From Streptomyces xanthophaeus (GTDB lineage: Bacteria; Actinomycetota; Actinomycetes; Streptomycetales; Streptomycetaceae): a stretch of DNA of 64,000 nt. The notes beneath the pieces are model-generated. The model saw nothing but the letters and a program-made list of their open reading frames with translations. It was not told where the DNA came from and ran no database searches. The translations under genes were made by a program, and so were the position numbers. Numbering within the stretch: position 1 is the first letter of the stretch; every line of letters starts with the position of its first letter. The stretch lies in contig NZ_JOFT01000022.1 in the NCBI RefSeq assembly GCF_000725805.1, positions 99,054 through 163,053 on the forward strand, written 5' to 3'. Shown here piece by piece: positions 62,288-64,000 of this stretch.

Positions 62288-62833
62288 TCAGGCCCACCAG
62301 CCGTCGCCGGATTGCCAGCGCTGAACCCACTCCAGGAAGCCGAGCGCCTCCGGCCCCGGATACGGGTGGGCGCCTACGTCGCTGAGGAGCCAGACCTTGC
62401 CGCGTTGGGGGCCGGTGACGACGAGCACCCAGTAGGAGAGTTCGTCGTCGGTGCCCAGCACGACGGAGCCGTGGCCGTGGACATCGGCGACGCGCTCGTC
62501 GTGATCTTCGACGAGGGGTTCGCCTTCCCAGGCCCAGGTCTCCTGGAGCGGGAACGGCGCCGCGGGGTTCCGGTCAGCTGGGTGGGGCCAGGCCGGCGTG
62601 AGCCAGCCCAGGGGCAGCAGTCCGCCGTCCTCCGGCGGCCCGAGCGAGGAGCCGTTGGCGATTTCCGCGACCAGGCTCCGGTACGGCTCCGGGAGTACGG
62701 CCCCGTTCTCGGCTTCCCACGTCGAGACGGCCTCGTATCCGAGAGCCGGCTCCCGCCATTCCGGCTCGAACGCTGAGCGCAGGAACTCCAGGGTGGCCTC
62801 GTCGGGCCGCTGATCAGGTGATGCGATCGTCAT
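62288..62833 (-). CDS. SMI1/KNR4 family protein
   Basis: 181 residues. It shows the family pattern: VSTWEAENGAVLPEPYRSLV near the start, GSSLGPPEDGGLLPLGWL, then WVLVVTGPQRGKVWLLSDVG and the acidic/aromatic end FLEWVQRWQSGDGWWA. SMI1/KNR4 (SUKH) proteins are frequent immunity proteins in polymorphic toxin systems but also occur alone. No toxin is adjacent. Its start, the ATG at 62833, has only a weak site. It lies downstream of an AbiEii-type gene on the same strand. Confidence 0.83.
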   Translation of the reverse strand: MTIASPDQRPDEATLEFLRSAFEPEWREPALGYEAVSTWEAENGAVLPEPYRSLVAEIANGSSLGPPEDGGLLPLGWLTPAWPHPADRNPAAPFPLQETWAWEGEPLVEDHDERVADVHGHGSVVLGTDDELSYWVLVVTGPQRGKVWLLSDVGAHPYPGPEALGFLEWVQRWQSGDGWWA

Positions 62834-62870
62834 GGCGACATGCTCGCAGCAGGCACTGACCGAGCCGCTG

Positions 62871-63530
62871 TCACTCGTCGTCGGCGTACAGCCGCTGGTC
62901 GAGGTCGCTCGCCCAGCGCTGGGCCCAGGCGCGGAGCTCGGTCGTCTCAGCCTCGGTGAGGCCGTACGCGGTGAACTCCTCGTCGTCGGCCCAGTCCGCG
63001 CCGACGAGGCGGTCGCGGAGGTCCTCGAGGCGGAACTCGCCGCGGCCGTGGCGTTCCCCGAGGCGCTCCAGTTCGCCGGTGTCACGGTGTGCGGAAGCGG
63101 CGTGGACGTCGATGAGGTCGCGTACGGCGCCGCGGTCGGCCAGGGCGCGGACCTTCGTGCCGATGACGGAGTCGAAGGCCAGGACGGGGCCGTACTCGGT
63201 CTGGGCCGGCGGGGTCCAGAAGTGCTCCTTGAGGACGTCGACCTCGCAGTCCTCGTCGGTGTCCGGGTCGGTGACCATCATCCGGGCCGAGAGCGTGTCC
63301 ACGTCGATCACGCGTACGCGCCAGCCGCGCGCGTTCAGGCCGAGCTCGAGGCTGGCGACGATCTCGGGCATGGGTGCCGGGTTCTCGGTGGCGACGTCGA
63401 GGTCCTGGCTGAGGCGGTCGACCAGGCCGTGGGCCTGGACGGCGTACCCGCCGGTAATGACCAGGGGGTAGGGGGTGCCGATGTCGATGACGGCGCTCAG
63501 GAGCCGACGGTGCAGGTCGGTGAGGTTCAC
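62871..63530 (-). CDS. AbiEii/AbiGii-type nucleotidyltransferase toxin
   Basis: 219 residues. The GTG overlaps the stop of the upstream gene (GTGA). The nucleotidyltransferase motif ITGGYAVQAHGLVDRLSQDL includes GGxAxxxHG and the two Asp of DLDVA, the metal-binding pattern of the family. Later RVIDVDTLSARMM and CEVDVL supply the third acidic residue. AbiEii toxins transfer nucleotides to tRNA or block growth after phage infection. The upstream gene is the presumed antitoxin. Confidence 0.87.
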   Translation of the reverse strand: MNLTDLHRRLLSAVIDIGTPYPLVITGGYAVQAHGLVDRLSQDLDVATENPAPMPEIVASLELGLNARGWRVRVIDVDTLSARMMVTDPDTDEDCEVDVLKEHFWTPPAQTEYGPVLAFDSVIGTKVRALADRGAVRDLIDVHAASAHRDTGELERLGERHGRGEFRLEDLRDRLVGADWADDEEFTAYGLTEAETTELRAWAQRWASDLDQRLYADDE

Positions 63531-63892
63531 GCGGCGGCTGATCCCGCGGGGGTGAGCTCGGGGAAGGCGCTCTCCCAGGCCTGCCGCAGATGCCGGGGGA
63601 CCAGCGTGCGCAGGGTGGGCCACTGGGCGAGGAGCAGGTCGCGGTTGAGGAGGTTCACGAGGTCCTCGTGCTGGCCCTCGGCCAGGACGGTGCGGTACAT
63701 GCCCATCCGCAGGCGCGGGCGGTCCAGGTCGTAGGAGCGCAGGCCGGACCAGGCGACGTGCAGCGGGAGGTGGACCACGCCGTGGGCTGGGCCTGCGAGC
63801 TTCTCGAGCGAGGCGGGCAGCCGGTTCGCGTACCTGGCGTGCAGTACCTCAGCCGCGGAAGGCTCAGGGCCGGTGGAGGAGAGCGTGACCAT
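63527..63892 (-). CDS. Presumed antitoxin of the AbiEii-type pair (121 aa)
   Basis: The ATG at 63892 begins MVTLSSTGPEPSAAEVLHAR. The protein is helical with basic patches (RSYDLDRPRLRMGMYRTVL, LRTLVPRHLRQAW). It overlaps the nucleotidyltransferase start by 4 bp, in the antitoxin-first order. It is shorter than the AbiEi antitoxin and shows no winged helix that I can recognise, so the role rests on coupling and position. Confidence 0.72.
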   Translation of the reverse strand: MVTLSSTGPEPSAAEVLHARYANRLPASLEKLAGPAHGVVHLPLHVAWSGLRSYDLDRPRLRMGMYRTVLAEGQHEDLVNLLNRDLLLAQWPTLRTLVPRHLRQAWESAFPELTPAGSAAA

Positions 63893-63957
63893 GGACCTGA
63901 TTATCCCGCGTCCCGTGCGTCTCGGGTAGCGCAGGTGCGACACGCCGGCCCCGGGCC

Positions 63958-64000
63958 GCGCAGGGCCCGCGGGGCCCGGGGGGCCCGGGGGGCCCTGCGC
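63958..64000. terminator. GC-rich hairpin at the window edge
   Basis: GCGCAGGGCCC (63958-63968) and GGGCCCTGCGC (63990-64000) form an 11-bp stem, with further G/C-rich pairing inside (GGGGCCC units). It lies upstream of the AbiEii-type operon, so it most likely terminates a gene entering from the right. Confidence 0.6.

Noticed and set aside
1..64000. tRNA genes or integration sites at tRNA ends
   Set aside because: No cloverleaf with a GTTCRA loop and acceptor stem was found, and no direct repeat flanking the integrase region could be identified by eye.
63958..64000. GC-rich palindromes at the right edge as a linear replicon telomere
   Set aside because: Only one stem is visible at an arbitrary window border. 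Streptomyces telomeres have several spaced palindromes, so a terminator is the simpler reading.

Overview
The window is high-GC actinomycete DNA, most likely from a Streptomyces or close relative. The support is GC-biased third codon positions, frequent GTG and TTG starts behind GGAGG-like sites, long GC-rich hairpin terminators, and several Streptomyces-type families (a SCO6880-like protein, DUF4913, lectin-bearing RHS proteins, a CspA/DEAD-box/CBS cluster, XRE and MerR regulators). No tRNA, rRNA or plasmid replication gene was seen. The content looks like an accessory region, such as a chromosome arm, integrated element or large plasmid.

Left part (1-12.9 kb). The window opens inside a regulator-like gene that has no visible DNA-binding domain. 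A short type I-E CRISPR array and its leader follow. Next are a tyrosine recombinase and a HEPN/zinc-ribbon protein in one apparent operon, then a TPR protein and two large unknown genes, the second with clearly lower GC. A NUDIX hydrolase and an XRE regulator converge and overlap by 31 bp.

Peptide-modification cluster (13.0-16.7 kb). A 51-residue acidic peptide gene is followed by a JmjC-type Fe(II)/2-oxoglutarate oxygenase, an aldo/keto reductase that starts inside the oxygenase gene, and an opposing aminoglycoside-phosphotransferase-like kinase. This is a credible uncharacterised RiPP-like pathway and the most interesting candidate in the window.

Housekeeping-like block (17-26.2 kb). It holds two hypothetical genes, then a cold-shock module: CspA-like protein, DEAD-box RNA helicase with a hairpin over its ribosome-binding site, CBS-domain protein and a conserved 103-residue protein. 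After these come an anti-sigma-type ATPase, a 1-kb non-coding stretch with a recurring GCAGTAC motif, a MerR regulator and a PHP-domain protein.

Second CRISPR array (26.4-27.5 kb). Seventeen type I-E repeats with exactly 61-bp periodicity share the repeat and leader of array 1. No cas gene is present anywhere in the window.

Type IV secretion-like module (27.7-42.0 kb). An almost gapless minus-strand operon encodes a ParA-like protein with an altered P-loop, a small membrane protein, a membrane-anchored accessory protein, a VirB6-like polytopic protein, a SCO6880-like protein, a VirB4-like ATPase, a VirD4-like coupling protein, DUF4913, and an antitoxin/zeta-toxin pair at the end. A lytic transglycosylase/NlpC-P60 hydrolase diverges from it. 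No relaxase was found.

Right part (42.5-64 kb). A 2.5-kilo-residue RHS toxin (signal peptide, YD repeats, inserted ricin lectin, Hint domain, deaminase-type tip) overlaps its presumed immunity gene. It diverges from a secreted FG-GAP protein. Beyond lie a membrane KAP-type P-loop NTPase, a helix-turn-helix/coiled-coil/TPR protein with near-identical repeats, small membrane proteins, an SMI1/KNR4 protein and an AbiEii-type toxin-antitoxin pair. Many genes are of conflict, immunity and mobility type, so the window reads as an accessory island interrupted by the cold-shock block.
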